A stretch of 64,000 nucleotides of DNA from Urechis unicinctus (Eukaryota; Annelida; Polychaeta; Xenopneusta; Urechidae), in the NCBI GenBank assembly GCA_034190875.2, contig CM067345.1:25913853-25977852 (forward strand). Direction: 5' to 3'. The notes under the pieces were generated by a model. That model saw only the letters and a program-made list of their open reading frames with translations, made no database searches and had not been told where the DNA came from. Positions within the stretch are counted from its first letter, which is position 1; each line of letters starts with the position of its first letter. Shown one piece after another: positions 12,275-23,544 of this stretch. The translations under genes were made by a program, and so were the position numbers.

Positions 12275-13595
12275 GTAGGTGCAATTCTATTCCACGTGTC
12301 CGTCAACGTCTGCCCCCTACCTGCCATCCCGCTGCTTTGGTGTCCACCGTCGTCGTTGTCTTGATGTGCGGTCTTAAATCACTAGGCCGGATCCACTTCC
12401 TTGATCCCTGTTGTGGTTCCCTCACCAAGTGGTGATATTAGCTAGGTAGATACCTCGTTGTGTCCTCATGTTCCTCAAGTTAGTTAAGTTTGTTGTAGTC
12501 CGAACCCTCGGCATCCTTTAAGCAGGTAACCTGTCCATGCGATGTTTTGTAGCTGCTCCTATTCTGCCTCTATGATCATACTGGGTAGTTTGTCGTAGTA
12601 CACATTATGTGTGAATCATAACGTTCGCATCATAATGCGTATTAAGTGCTAAGCTGTTATGGTCACGCCGCATTCAAATTCTATTTGTGTCATAGCGTTT
12701 TGCTTTCACGTGCAAAAATTATGTATTCTGGCGTTCACGCTTCTAACTGACAGGACACCGTTTTTCTTCAGCAAAGCCCTTGCCGAAGACGTCAACAGAC
12801 CAGTTAAATGTTATGCAGTGTTTAGCTGGATAAACCCGCTGCGGTTTGGCTGTAAGCGGGTCATTTGCGGTTGATGCGGTGGCTTAATTTACAATTTTAC
12901 TAAATGTTTGCCTTAACGGTTTCGGTCAATGTGTGTCATTACCAGTAGTCATTAAAAGGGTATAAAGGTGCATTGACTGTTTAACCTGTCCGTGATAAGT
13001 TCTCGTTATCGCGAGAAAACGGCTGACTTACTCAGCCCCTAACGTATGATGATTACTATTCCGCGGGTCGGCTGGCGTTTTAACTCGGCCTCGTGATCAT
13101 GGCTTCATTTAATGGGATCATTTAACTAACTAGGTAGCCGCGAAGTCGCCATATGTTACCTACAGAACATATATTGGCATCAAATTCTCTGCTTGGAAAC
13201 GACCATGTCCCGACATCTGATCTTAGCGAATTTAGGAATGTTAATCACCCATTTTTGTTACAGCGCAGTGAAACTTTCTGATAGACCGCTGCCGTTTTCA
13301 TTTGAAAATGGCAAGCAATAGCTCTCTTTCATTACGCTGTACCATGCTTCCAATGAGCAATACCGCGAAGAAATCAGCGACGCGCATGCGAGAAGTACAT
13401 TATCAATGGTACTTATAGTCAAGCTAGGCATTTCGTGGTTGTGTTATCGCCTGTAATAAAGAGATCACTCCATCGGTAGATGAAGTGTTATGGAAAACAC
13501 CTCTTTACACGGCCCTGTATTTTTGAACACTGGGACGAGTTGGTGTTAGGTGAACCTTCTTCGAACCGCGCCACGATGTCAATAAATACTGCGTA
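12275..13595. other. Probable intron; no firm gene
   Basis: The sequence follows the GTAGGT donor. The only item of interest is a weak exon candidate at 12772-12851. The rest shows no coding signal. Confidence 0.4.
12772..12851 (+). CDS. Weak exon candidate
   Basis: A good pyrimidine tract and acceptor (TTTTTCTTCAG) precede an 80-bp open segment reading KALAEDVNRPVKCYAVFSW in one frame, which ends at a GTAAGC donor. Its start phase does not fit the phase-0 end of the 11938-12274 exon without another exon between, and the frame compatible with phase 0 has a stop. It could equally be chance. Confidence 0.18.
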
Positions 13596-14229
13596 TTATG
13601 ATTCAAAAGATAGATTCCGAAAGGTTCTCATCGATTGAAATATTTGGTGTTGCCGTCTAGTTGTACAGATTACTTGTAATGCAGTGATGTTATTGAAAAG
13701 CATTATAACAAGAGCAGTCCAGCAACTACACCATAACTTAGTGATGGTTAAGCGTACCCACATGTGGTACATCCACGAATGCTGGTTGATTGGCTGCCCC
13801 AGACCGACTGACGCCTTGACGGATTTATTTCCCGAAGACGTCGATAAAACAATGACGTCTGATAGGAGATTTTTACTGTGGCGTTCGTGCGCGTCATGCC
13901 TAATATGTAACGAGCGTATTCGACTATTGACTTCCCTATTCAAATTAATCACGATAATCTTTGGGCCGTTGCTCACCGAGGCTACAACGCCGAACACGAT
14001 TCTGCCCTTCGGTTTCCAACAAATTGATGCCTTTGCAGGCAGGGAGTACATGCACCTGTTTATGTATGTAAATTGCCGATTGCGTGCGAGTCGTCCCTGT
14101 TGTCTTATCAACAGGCAGCTTCACAATGGATTGCGATCATTAGCATTTAACTCGAAAAAACTGGACAAATCATCCGATCCATTAATAGATGCATTTTTCG
14201 ATTATTTAACGATCCTTTCATGTTATTGA
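13596..14229. other. Antiparallel overlapping open frames, unidentified
   Basis: A plus-strand frame (about 180 codons, first ATG near 13687, stop at 14229) and a minus-strand frame (about 171 codons, 14111 to 13596) overlap for 428 bp with no stop in either. The minus product has a segment with Gly/Ser and basic residues around CWKPKGRIVFGVV. The plus product has hydrophobic stretches such as LITIIFGPLL. I recognise neither. The stretch ends about 70 bp before a MITE. A double-strand open region this long is uncommon at this base composition, so this could be an old coding remnant, but chance is not excluded. Confidence 0.25.
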
Positions 14230-14301
14230 GAACACCAAAATATATTCAAATGAACGGCTGTCTAGACCAGTAACTATGCATGCGTAACTTTTTCTAGTAT
14301 T

Positions 14302-14930
14302 AAGCTGAGATTCCATATACGCGTAATGCGTCATCCGTCATCCGAATCCGACAAAAATCGATAACAGGCATAAGCACGGCGGTGATTCCATATGTCCGTC
14401 TGCGAATACGACAACGCATGGGGCTGCGTATCCGTCAAAACGAATCGCTCCATGTAGCGATTGGCACGACTGCGAATGCAGAAACGGATGGGTGGAATCC
14501 AAATTGTGACGTCATGGAATGGGCTTTCTCGAAAGAAAGCAGGTTAGAAGGTCCGCAAGTCTAAAAATGCCGAAGAGTTCCATCGCCCAGCGTGCACGTG
14601 TTACTCGCTGACTAAATTAGGATACGCTCCTTGCTGAAACCGTTTACGTAATAAGCTATGAGCCCACCACCGGTGCTTCCTTTTATGTTGGTGCTTTTCC
14701 ACTGTTGCAGTTTATATGACATGGCGATCGGTCTATTTTCCTCTTCCATCTGCAACAACGCCAGTTGCAACTTTGACTGGTTCGCCATATTTTCCTTCCA
14801 AAATCGTCGGCAAGAAAGACTGAAAACGCATGCGTATACGTATATAAGGAATCATACCAAACGGATGACGCATACCGCGTACGTTTTGCGCATTACGCTT
14901 ACGCATTACGCGTATATGGAACCTCAGCTT
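14302..14930. mobile_element. MITE-like element with ~29-bp near-perfect terminal inverted repeats
   Basis: The left end AAGCTGAGATTCCATATAC continues into GCGTAATGCG. The right end is its reverse complement with one mismatch in 29 bp (AAGCTGAGGTTCCATATAC). Subterminal sequence is rich in short inverted and direct motifs built on GCGTAATGCG, CATCCG and CGCATACG, so the 629 bp could fold extensively. No transposase is encoded; the internal open frames of 60-114 codons look incidental. This fits a non-autonomous DNA transposon. Flanks (TAT at left, TAT at right) might be a 3-bp target duplication, but an offset of one base makes this uncertain, so I do not assign a superfamily. Confidence 0.82.
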
Positions 14931-15890
14931 TATCGCTCGAACTCCGCCCGTTTTCAGCTTCGGATGTATTATAGCGTTTACCATGCGCCATATGTGGGTT
15001 GAAATTCACGTCCCTTCAAAAATTAGAAATCGACATAGGCCATAAACATAGAAGGGGTCACTACCAATTGGACTCGACTTTTGGAATATCATTACTAAAC
15101 GTAGTAAGAAATCGGTTGATGATTTTATTTTCAAAACAGAATTTGGATGATTTGAGATGAAATGCACATTGAACGTCTACATTTTGTCTATTAAGAGCAC
15201 CGTTTTCGTTGAGCTGATAAGCGAGTTGGCACAAAAGTAGCGCTTGCTATATCTATCATACAATGGACCCTGTTGGTTAACTCATAGCTAGAGCCTGACC
15301 AGCCATCAAGAATAAACAATTCCAGACTCCTATTTCATGTTCAAGCCCACGCAACGCAGCTTCGACTGCGTCAGTGCGTGATCGTGGCAACGTCAAAGCG
15401 TGTAGATGCTATTATGTGTGGCCAATTGACCACTAAGTTTATTTTCTGTCATAAAAGTGCTCCTGACTCTAATCTCACATTTTCTGCATAAAGCGAAATT
15501 GCCTAACAGGTCCGGTTTGTCACGAGTAGGACGCATATGATGTGCTCTGTGGATGCCAATGAGTAGAGAGGATTTTGAATTCGTTCTGTGTGTTGTTGTG
15601 CTAAGACATGACATTCGATATCAGCATTACAACTCCTTGCTAAGTACAGACAGATGTGTGGTGCATAGAGGATGGCTGTGGAACCTTTCCCTCGTGTTGT
15701 TCGACGAGCGGCATTGTTATTACAATGGCATTCAGAAACCTTACTCTCACCTTCCTACTCTTCCCCTACACGAGGTGAATGTCACCCCATGGTTGTAATG
15801 GTGATTCGTACAATTGTACAAAAGGCAGTGCTATTTGGTGATTTTGGGATAAAATACCTACATACACAGAAGTCATATCTAATATAGAAA
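14931..15890. other. No gene recognised
   Basis: Single-copy-looking sequence between the MITE and the second (ACAT)n tract. Open frames are short (up to ~80 codons), overlap one another and carry no family signature. Confidence 0.5.
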
Positions 15891-16389
15891 CATACATACA
15901 TACATACATACATACATACATACATACATACATACATACATACATACATACATACATACATACATACATACATACATACATACATACATACATACATACA
16001 TACACATACAGACATACATACATACATACATACATACATACATACACATACATACATACATACATACATACATACATACATACATACATACATACATACA
16101 TACACACATACATACATACATACATACATACATACATACATACATACATACATACATACATACATACATACATACATACATACATACATACATACATACA
16201 TACATACATACATACATACATACATACATACATACATACATACATACATACATACATACATACATACATACATACATACATACATACATACATACATACA
16301 TACATACATACATACATACATACATACATACATACATACATACATACATACATACATACATACATACATACATACATACATACATACAG
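15891..16389. repeat. (ACAT)n microsatellite, ~500 bp
   Basis: A nearly pure ACAT tract with a few CACA and CAGA interruptions in its first half (near 16001-16011, 16045 and 16103), while the right half is almost uninterrupted. This polarity suggests that the side next to the 186 bp element is the youngest. The long Met-Tyr-Val-Cys frames on the minus strand are artefacts. Confidence 0.95.
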
Positions 16390-16574
16390 TGTTTGTATAC
16401 TGATGGTATGATTGAGGACGTTTATGACTTGGAGCACTACACGACGGAGTCGAAAACTCCCACAAGGATGCATTATTCATACTTATGAAATTTATTACTA
16501 ATACCCTACGCAGATTAAATACGGACTACCAATTGGCTTGGCTTGATATCTATAAAAGTTCTCCGAAGAGGGCC
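16390..16574 (-). mobile_element. Dispersed short element, copy 2
   Basis: Second copy of the 186 bp unit at 1051-1235, in the same orientation relative to the (ACAT)n tract and with the same two end points. About 8 differences separate the copies, including GTGCTCC versus GTTCTCC near the far end. The right flank after GGGCC is unrelated in the two places, which fixes the boundary. The 150-codon frame that runs from this copy rightwards (16485-16937) joins element and unique flank and is not credible as a gene. Confidence 0.62.
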
Positions 16575-17054
16575 CAAATAAAGAAGCGAAATGTGGGAAT
16601 TTCAGTGCACAAAGCACAATACCAATTTGCGTTTATGTTCACCGGGGAGACTGCGATGATCTACTTTTTGTTAGTGTGTGAAAAAAGAAGCAGTTCCTCT
16701 GAAGTAAAAAATGATTATTGTTATAACTTACTGCTGAACAAGGCATTTATTTATATTATCTTTCTTGAACTAGTCGCCGATTTTTCTAATGAAGCAAATG
16801 TGTGCTGGTTGTGCTCTTGTTTCACAGAGCGTCAAAATGGCGATAGCAATAACGCTGCTTATTGTTTTGGCGCTGGTGGATATAAGCAGACGCCACTCCC
16901 TCTCATAAAACAAGCGTCATTTATATCCATTGAATAATGATTTTTATGGTGATTGAACTAATCCTGATCGAATCGAATCATTGTTTGATTGAATAAATTC
17001 GAGTTCTACGCATGTACAATATGAAAGCTTTGTCGTGTTGTCATGCCGATGCCG
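16575..17054. other. No gene recognised
   Basis: The sequence after the dispersed element is AT-rich with no exon signal. An open frame continues from the element to 16937 but has no recognisable domain. Confidence 0.45.
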
Positions 17055-17366
17055 TTGTCATTGCAGGCAGCACCATGTCGTTGTCATTGCAGGAAGCACC
17101 ATGTCGTTGTCATTGCAGGCAGCACCATGCCGTTGTCATTGCAGGCAGCACCATGTCGTTGTCATTGCAGGCAGCACCATGTCGTTGTCATTGCAGGCAG
17201 CACCATGTCGTTGTCATTGCAGGCAGCACCATGTCGTTGTCATTGCAGGCAGCACCATGTCGTTGTCATTGCAGGCAGCACCATGTCGTTGTCATTGCAG
17301 GCAGCACCATGCCGTTGTCATTGCAGGCAGCACCATGCCGTTGTCATTGCAGGCAGCACCATGTCG
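17055..17366. repeat. 26-bp minisatellite, 12 units
   Basis: Twelve contiguous 26-bp units of the form TTGTCATTGCAGGCAGCACC plus ATGTCG. The units are almost identical: a G to A change in unit 2 (GGAAGC), and TGTCG versus TGCCG at unit ends. Because 26 is not a multiple of three and the unit has no stop, all three plus frames stay open and cycle through the same 26-residue peptide. That is a property of the repeat, not proof of coding. Confidence 0.95.
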
Positions 17367-19630
17367 TTGCCTTAGGACTATCGGTGTCCGCGAGGTGACA
17401 GGGATAGGGTATATGTTATGATGCGTGTTGCCTCTCTCACTGATGGCTACAAGTGTAATCAATATGCTGTGGCGTCTTGTGGAATTAATTACAGTAGGAT
17501 ATTTTTAAAAGTGTGGTCCCTTTGTATGGGTTGTATGGCTGGGATAGTAGAGAACACCTGTTCCGAATTGATTTGATTAAACGGAAGCAATCAAACCAAT
17601 CCTTGGCAATATCCATTAGCATTAACGACATTGAAACAGCTGTTGCTGTTATTCTGTTCCAGGTGTATTTTGTCTGCACATAATGGGATTTTCACATTGG
17701 TGTACCTGGTGACAACATTGATCATGGAACGTTAGTACAATAACGGCTCCATGACGTCTGAAAATGTTGATTGCATATTGCATGAGACAAACACAAGCAT
17801 TTTGTTTCAGCAATGGACGATGAACAATGTCGGTATAAAGCTTGTGACGTCAACTCGTCTCAATATAGCATTACGCTGCAAACGTATGACAATAACCAAT
17901 CACGATCTGATGATTAAGCTAATGAAAGTGCATAACATTTCTCATTGTTGATCAGGAAAGTAACCTAGAAGTGTAAAACATGCTCTGTCGGCATACACGC
18001 ATGGTGCATCACCAAATACATTGGTCTGTGTATCTAATTGATCGATCGATACCTGCTGGATCAACGACAAGGCGTGTCGTACCAAGTGACAGGATGCCGT
18101 TGAGCCCGTCGGATTGCTTAATCATACACCTGAATAATTCCTTTATTAGTATTATGTTCCGAATGTCAGATACGTATTCAAGATTCCTTATTGTACAGAT
18201 TCATCACGAGGAATGATATGGATGAATGTCGAGGTGTCTGCATGAGTGAATGGCTAACTTGAAGTGGCGTATGGCCTGGTTATCTTGGTATAGGATGGGG
18301 TATTAGGGCAGGCTGGCAATAAGGGAGCGTAATTAGCAATGAAAATTGGGAAGATATTGTGCGTGCCATAATCAGCCGCAATGTAAATGCGACCTCGGAT
18401 CCGCTGTATGCTAGCATACTTGAATATCTAACGTGGCGTGTCTTTGTTCTCTTCCCTGAGGGCGTGGCTCCATGGAGTAGTTCAAATAACTGCTGTTATC
18501 ACTGACTGAAGGTGTGGTTAGTAACATATCCCAATGCACTCATAAAGTAAGAATCTATAGTGTGATATGATTATGGAAAATATGTAACGGCGCAATATGT
18601 ATTCTGCACCTGCTACGATTCGCCATGTTGATATAAAATTGATGTTGGAGAGCTGTGAGCGGTGAATCTCTGGTTAATAAATGCTCTGTTGCTATTTTGC
18701 TGCATTTGTCGGCACGGTCACAGTATAATGAGGCTCTGGTCAAATAATAAATAATATCCGAGGACTTTATCTATTTGGTGAGTTTGTCTTCTTGAGAATA
18801 AATCGTACTATGTGTGGCATGTAACTGAAAACAATTGTGATTGAGTAATCAGCGCTGGTCGTTTTGTTAGGATAGTTTTATTAACAATTTCGTGTTATAT
18901 TCATTACCACAGTGTAGATAGTGTAATTCACGCTGATATCAAATTGACAAAGATATATCATTTACGTCTGTTTGGACTGGCTGTCTGTGATGCTGTGTCG
19001 TGGAGCTGCTACTGAGCTAACGCCAGCTATAAAACTCATGTCACCGTTGCACATTGCTCCACTGATGATGTTGTGTATCTTTTGGCTGTGCTTTACATCA
19101 CCCGTTTGGAATGGATATTATGGATACATGTTTGTTTGGCAATGGACGTTTCATAGACGATTTGAGCTATTTGACAACATCGTCGGCAATTATCTACGTT
19201 GACACAGGTGCAATGCAATTTGATGGCAATTATCGTCAGCGGAAACCCTAGTTTTGTGTTTGCATTGATAGACTGATGAAGTTGTAATTTCGCACGCAAT
19301 GAATAATTCGTTCTCGCGCAATTATTAAGATTAAATCCGCTAAACTCGAACGTATCGAACAAATCTAATGTAATGATGACACGTGTATTTGACTGCCGAA
19401 AGTCACATAGACTGCCGATGGTAGATATAGGCTACCTATATTCATCACTGTTTCTCACGAACAGATACGTTCGGCGCAGTTGATGTATATAGCGCGTAAT
19501 AAACTTCTTGGGAGTTTTAAATGCAAAACATAATTGCCTCGGTGGATTTTTTTATGAGGAATCGCCCATACCATGCATCATTTGTTTTGGAACCTGGTTT
19601 TGTGCGCGGTTGACGTATTTTCACCAAAGA
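17367..19630. other. No gene recognised
   Basis: About 2.3 kb with only short open frames and no splice-framed, coding-like segment. Confidence 0.5.
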
Positions 19631-19775
19631 GTTTATAGCTACGCTAAGAGGGCTCACTTCGAGTGGCTCTGCGGTGATCGCTTCCCTAATTACAATACAT
19701 TGCAATCGTAAGGTGGCGCTACCGTGACACAAACAAAAGCACACTGGGAATACTGGGCTGACGTCACTGCGATTG
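19631..19775. mobile_element. Partial copy of the ~315 bp inverted-repeat family
   Basis: It begins GTTTATAGCTACGCTAAGAG, matching the left terminus of the element at 20093 and the reverse complement of the right terminus at 33680. About 70 bp later GGCGCTACCGTGACAC and AAAGCACACTGGGAA match internal sequence of the other copies. The right half and right terminus are not recognisable, so the copy is truncated or strongly diverged. Confidence 0.55.
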
Positions 19776-20092
19776 ATGAGAGCGGGAAAATGTCGTTTCG
19801 CATATCCTTGCCGCTGCCAAAACACGTCGCACAATAGGCTAATGAATAGCGAAAATAGCAAGTACACTATTTCATATATGTCAACTTGATAAATTACCTG
19901 ATCTGGGGTACACCTATCCAAAACAGTTCGCCTCTAACAGCGTCCGCGCAGTTTACGATCCTCGATCTTTCATGTCCGCACTGTGGATGGTAGTTTTAGA
20001 TTGTCAATAACTGTCTGAAGCGAGGGAATTGGCCTGGGGTCGGCATTAATATTTTTGGAATGTCAGGGGGATGTGAATGTCTCGAGCGAGAA

Positions 20093-20405
20093 GTTTATAG
20101 CTTCGCTAAGCTGCGTGACGATTATGAAATTACACGAAAGACATCCCCGACATCAGGTGACGATACCGTGAAATCAACTAAAGCGCATGGAACTGTTGAT
20201 TCAACGTCTCGGCGGCTGTTAAAGATATGAAGTCATCTGATTGGTGGAGGCGACTGCTGATCCAAATTAAACAGAAAATTCCACGTGGTTTTCAGAGACG
20301 CTATGGCAAGAAGCTATGACAATAACGCTTCGACTAGCAGGTGGCGTTGTAACAAATTCCCTCGGGCGGAAGACTCGAGTGAGCGCTCTTAGCAAAACTA
20401 TAAAC
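20093..20405. mobile_element. MITE-like element of the ~315 bp inverted-repeat family, complete copy
   Basis: The termini are GTTTATAGCTTCGCTAAG at left and its imperfect reverse complement CTTAGCAAAACTATAAAC at right, giving 313 bp. The interior aligns with 33361-33680 through shared segments such as CATCAGGTGACG, GTGAAATCAAC, TGTTAAAGATATG and GTGGTTTT. It has no coding capacity. A target-site duplication is not evident. Confidence 0.78.
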
Positions 20406-22479
20406 ACTTTGCTTTTACAAGGAAAGCCCCAAGCTATGTCCTTCTGTCTTAATACATAGCATTAAAAACGTTACAATTTCATATCGTCCGAAAACAATAT
20501 CGTATGTCAGGTGTATTGTATATTGCAATATAATGGCCGCATAGACACATCCCGTTAAATTGACAAGTGGGTGTGCATTACCATCCTTTGACGAGTCTCT
20601 TTGTCCTCCTTACACTGCAGTTTATCTTTGTTGGTATTGTTCTCTCGCTACTGTTTGTTAGCATATTTGTTAAATTATAACCTATACTTTAGAAGTGAAA
20701 GAATTCAGTACGAACCATCTATTTATCTGTAAGCTTACAATTGAAGCTTTAAGTGTTCAACTTTTGCTTTTAAATATTGCAAATCTTATTATGAGTTGGA
20801 GCTTTGATGTCGACTTTATCGCATTAGGCAAGTGTGATAACACTCTCGTTTGATTGTCTGCAGGTGCTTTGGGCATTTTTCGGAATGCATAAATAACCTT
20901 TTTCCGAAATATTTATTAGCAAGAAACCTTGCCATTCGCGCACCATTTGCGAACATTGCTTTTTGTCCATTATCGGTGTGTGTCTCTGACAAGTGGAGCA
21001 TTGGTTATCGAATACTCAATAATGGGCCAACGCCCATAAACAGACCAATTTCAGATTGATTTTTCTTTTATTATGCAGCTTGCCAATTTGTAATTTATCC
21101 ATGGCAGCTGTTCATTACATTTAATAATCCGCAGGAGTGCGTCAGCACACATTTAATAATGAGTTTATTAGGAGAGTTTCCTCTTTGTGGCATTATATCA
21201 ATACATATTGCGATGATCTGGTGTCCAGTTTTGCTGGTGATGGCCTATAAAGAAGACATGTGTATTTCATATCCAGCAAAGGGCTGCACTCTTCGGTGTG
21301 GCGTTCTATCGGGAGCTATCGTTTTGTGGGCTATAGTTTGATGTGGACGGGACACGGCTGGAAATTAATGTAAAGGGTCTAGTCTTCTTTTCTATACGTT
21401 TCCACTGCACAGTGGAATGAAATTGAATGGCCCGAGCACTAGATAAGTCTATATATCTCGATGCTTGACAATCTTGGCATGGTATACCAGCGTCCGAATC
21501 ATCCACCTCTTCATTCGGACGCTGACAGATAAGATGGAGGTCATGTCGTTTTATGTAGTTCGTTGCAATATCAGAATGAAGCTTAAGCCGGACACTATGA
21601 TGGCATGAGCTTGGTTCTTTTCCGTGTACGTCTTCGTGAAAAGGAGATGGTTGCTCCCCGTGCTGTGGTTAAATACAGTGGCCATTCATCTTGCGTTTTT
21701 ACTGCTATTGTGATGTCCCATGACTTATGTTTAGCTTTTTTGGGAATAGTTAACCTAAGCCAACGTAGATTTCACCTCGTAATATCAAAATCAAGTGTCC
21801 AATTTAGAACCCCACGATATCGGTTGTGAGAAAGTTAACAAGGTAATTTGTACGCCGTTTTTTTAACTTGACAGGCATGCTGAACTTGTTGTCGTAGGTA
21901 AATGTAATGTAATTTTAGTGCCTTACTTCATTGTGTAATCAATTACACAGGGTCTTGTAGTTATCACAATAATGTGTGTACTTCCTTGTGTCATGGTATG
22001 AACCCACTTCAGACGGGCACTGTAATCAATATGAGCCGCGTCATCAATATTGGTCATCGCAATGCACGGAGTCCCCGAGATGCCTTACTCGATCAATTTC
22101 ACTCTGTTCCGACATTCTTGATGTCAAATGATCCAATCCAATCAGGTTACAAACAGTGCACTCTCATTTCTGCCTTAGCGTGACTTGTCTCAGCCCATAT
22201 CTGTTAGGAAAGTATGTTCAATAAAATCGTAGTTTCGTCTTCAGTTTTATGTATTTATGTGCGACCGCCGGCTGTGATGGTGTGTTGTGCTAAAACATGA
22301 TATGACGACACGAAACATATTCTGTTGAGAGCCGAACCGCATAATAATTAGCCCAGTTACTGCAATTGGCACCTAACACTGTCGTGTTAAACGAAACCTG
22401 GCTCGACAAAGCGTTTACTGCAATCCCACTAACTCACTTTTTTCTGATCTGAAACGTGTACCTATGTTCATAGCAAACT
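20406..22479. other. No gene recognised
   Basis: About 2 kb without repeats or convincing exons. Short open frames at 20850-21059, 21605-21829 and 21974-22183 have no recognisable domain. Confidence 0.5.
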
Positions 22480-22549
22480 GAATAACACCAGGAACCCACT
22501 GAGTATAAAACACATAGTAACTTTGGAATTACCACCAATCATCCACTAA
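22480..22549. repeat. Left fragment of the satellite, separated by a transposon
   Basis: CCACTGAGTATAAAACACAT and CCAATCATCCACTAA match units of the satellite that resumes at 23545. The block therefore once continued across the point where the 995 bp element now sits. Confidence 0.7.
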
Positions 22550-23544
22550 TGCTGTCGTCACAAATCACTAAATGCCGGTGGCAGGACTGCGGCAGTTACG
22601 ATCGGCCGGCGGCAGTCGGCATTTTAGACGTTGCCAGCAAGCAGCTGAGATTTTAAGAAAAAGTTAAATTTCTGGCGACGTCGTGGCGATTTTTTCTATT
22701 TCTGCAAATCGGCAGGTGGCAGGGCGGGCGCATTTTTTGTTCGCGCAGTGGCAGGCAAGTGGCAGGCGGGGCGCAGGGCGATTTTTCCTCCGCGATCGAG
22801 ACCTCAAGAGTCTACAAAAATCGGCCGGTGACTGCTAGAAACTAACTGCCACTCTCCAGCACCTGGTCTGCCACCGCTCTGCCACCGACATGCCACCGCC
22901 CGATTTCAATATATCGGCCGGTGGCAGCGCGGAGGCTGGGAGGCGGCAGTCAATGTCGGTAGGTGGCAGGACTGCGATCTGCCGATTTCAGACTACCAGA
23001 CATTAGTTTATAATGAATTGACTATTACCATACATAACAGTTCCCATGGCGTTTCTTAATTGCACCAATCGACTGAGACTTAAGAATAGCGGAGTTAAAC
23101 ACTGACCTTCGACCGCATATTGTGATGTTACAACTTTTACAACTATGAGAAATCAAGACCATAAGGTATGATTTATATATCAACCGAAAATCGGCCTGCC
23201 ACCGTCATATTATCGGGCGGACGCAGAGCGGTGGCAGCTAGATCGCTCAATCGCCGGCCGGCAGCAGTTGTAAATGGGCTGTCCCCCGCCAGGTCGCAGG
23301 GCGGTGGCAGTTTAATTCTAGCTGCCGCTGCCCTGCCACCTAACTGCCACTTGCCGGATATTTTGGGGTGTCACGTTTCCCGCGAGCCTTTGAAACCAAC
23401 TGCCGCCGACAGGCGGCATTTCGTTGGCAGTTATATGTGACTGCTCTCAGCGATGTGTAAAAAAATCGACCGGCGGCAGCCAACATCACGACTTTGCCGA
23501 TGTCTAAAATCGGCCGGCGGAATTTAGCAATTGTGACGCTAGCT
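22550..23544. mobile_element. GC-rich foldback MITE inserted in satellite, TAA target duplication
   Basis: The ends are inverted repeats: GCTGTCGTCACAAATCAC at left, and GCTAGCGTCACAATTGC when the right end is reverse-complemented. The similarity continues inward through GGCCGGCGG and TTTTAGAC motifs. Both flanks carry TAA: ...CCAC-TAA before, TAA-GTCTG after. Removing the element and one TAA restores CCACTAAGTCTG, exactly the junction in neighbouring satellite units. The interior is rich in GGTGGCAG and its complement CTGCCACC, so the element can self-pair over much of its length; 22985-23165 is AT-rich by contrast. No transposase is present. A 3-bp TWA-type duplication is typical of PIF/Harbinger elements, which is my inference for its class. 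Confidence 0.85.

Noticed and set aside
15766..16480. Minus-strand frames of up to 235 codons across the second ACAT tract
   Set aside because: Same artefact: the non-repeat ends are a few tens of residues of element and flank with no domain.
16485..16937. 150-codon plus frame
   Set aside because: It runs from the dispersed element into unrelated flank, and copy 1 of the element has no such continuation. No recognisable domain.
23168..23440. 90-codon frame inside the GC-rich foldback element
   Set aside because: It lies in self-complementary GGTGGCAG/CTGCCACC sequence whose GC richness removes stops. It has no transposase motif, and the element looks non-autonomous.
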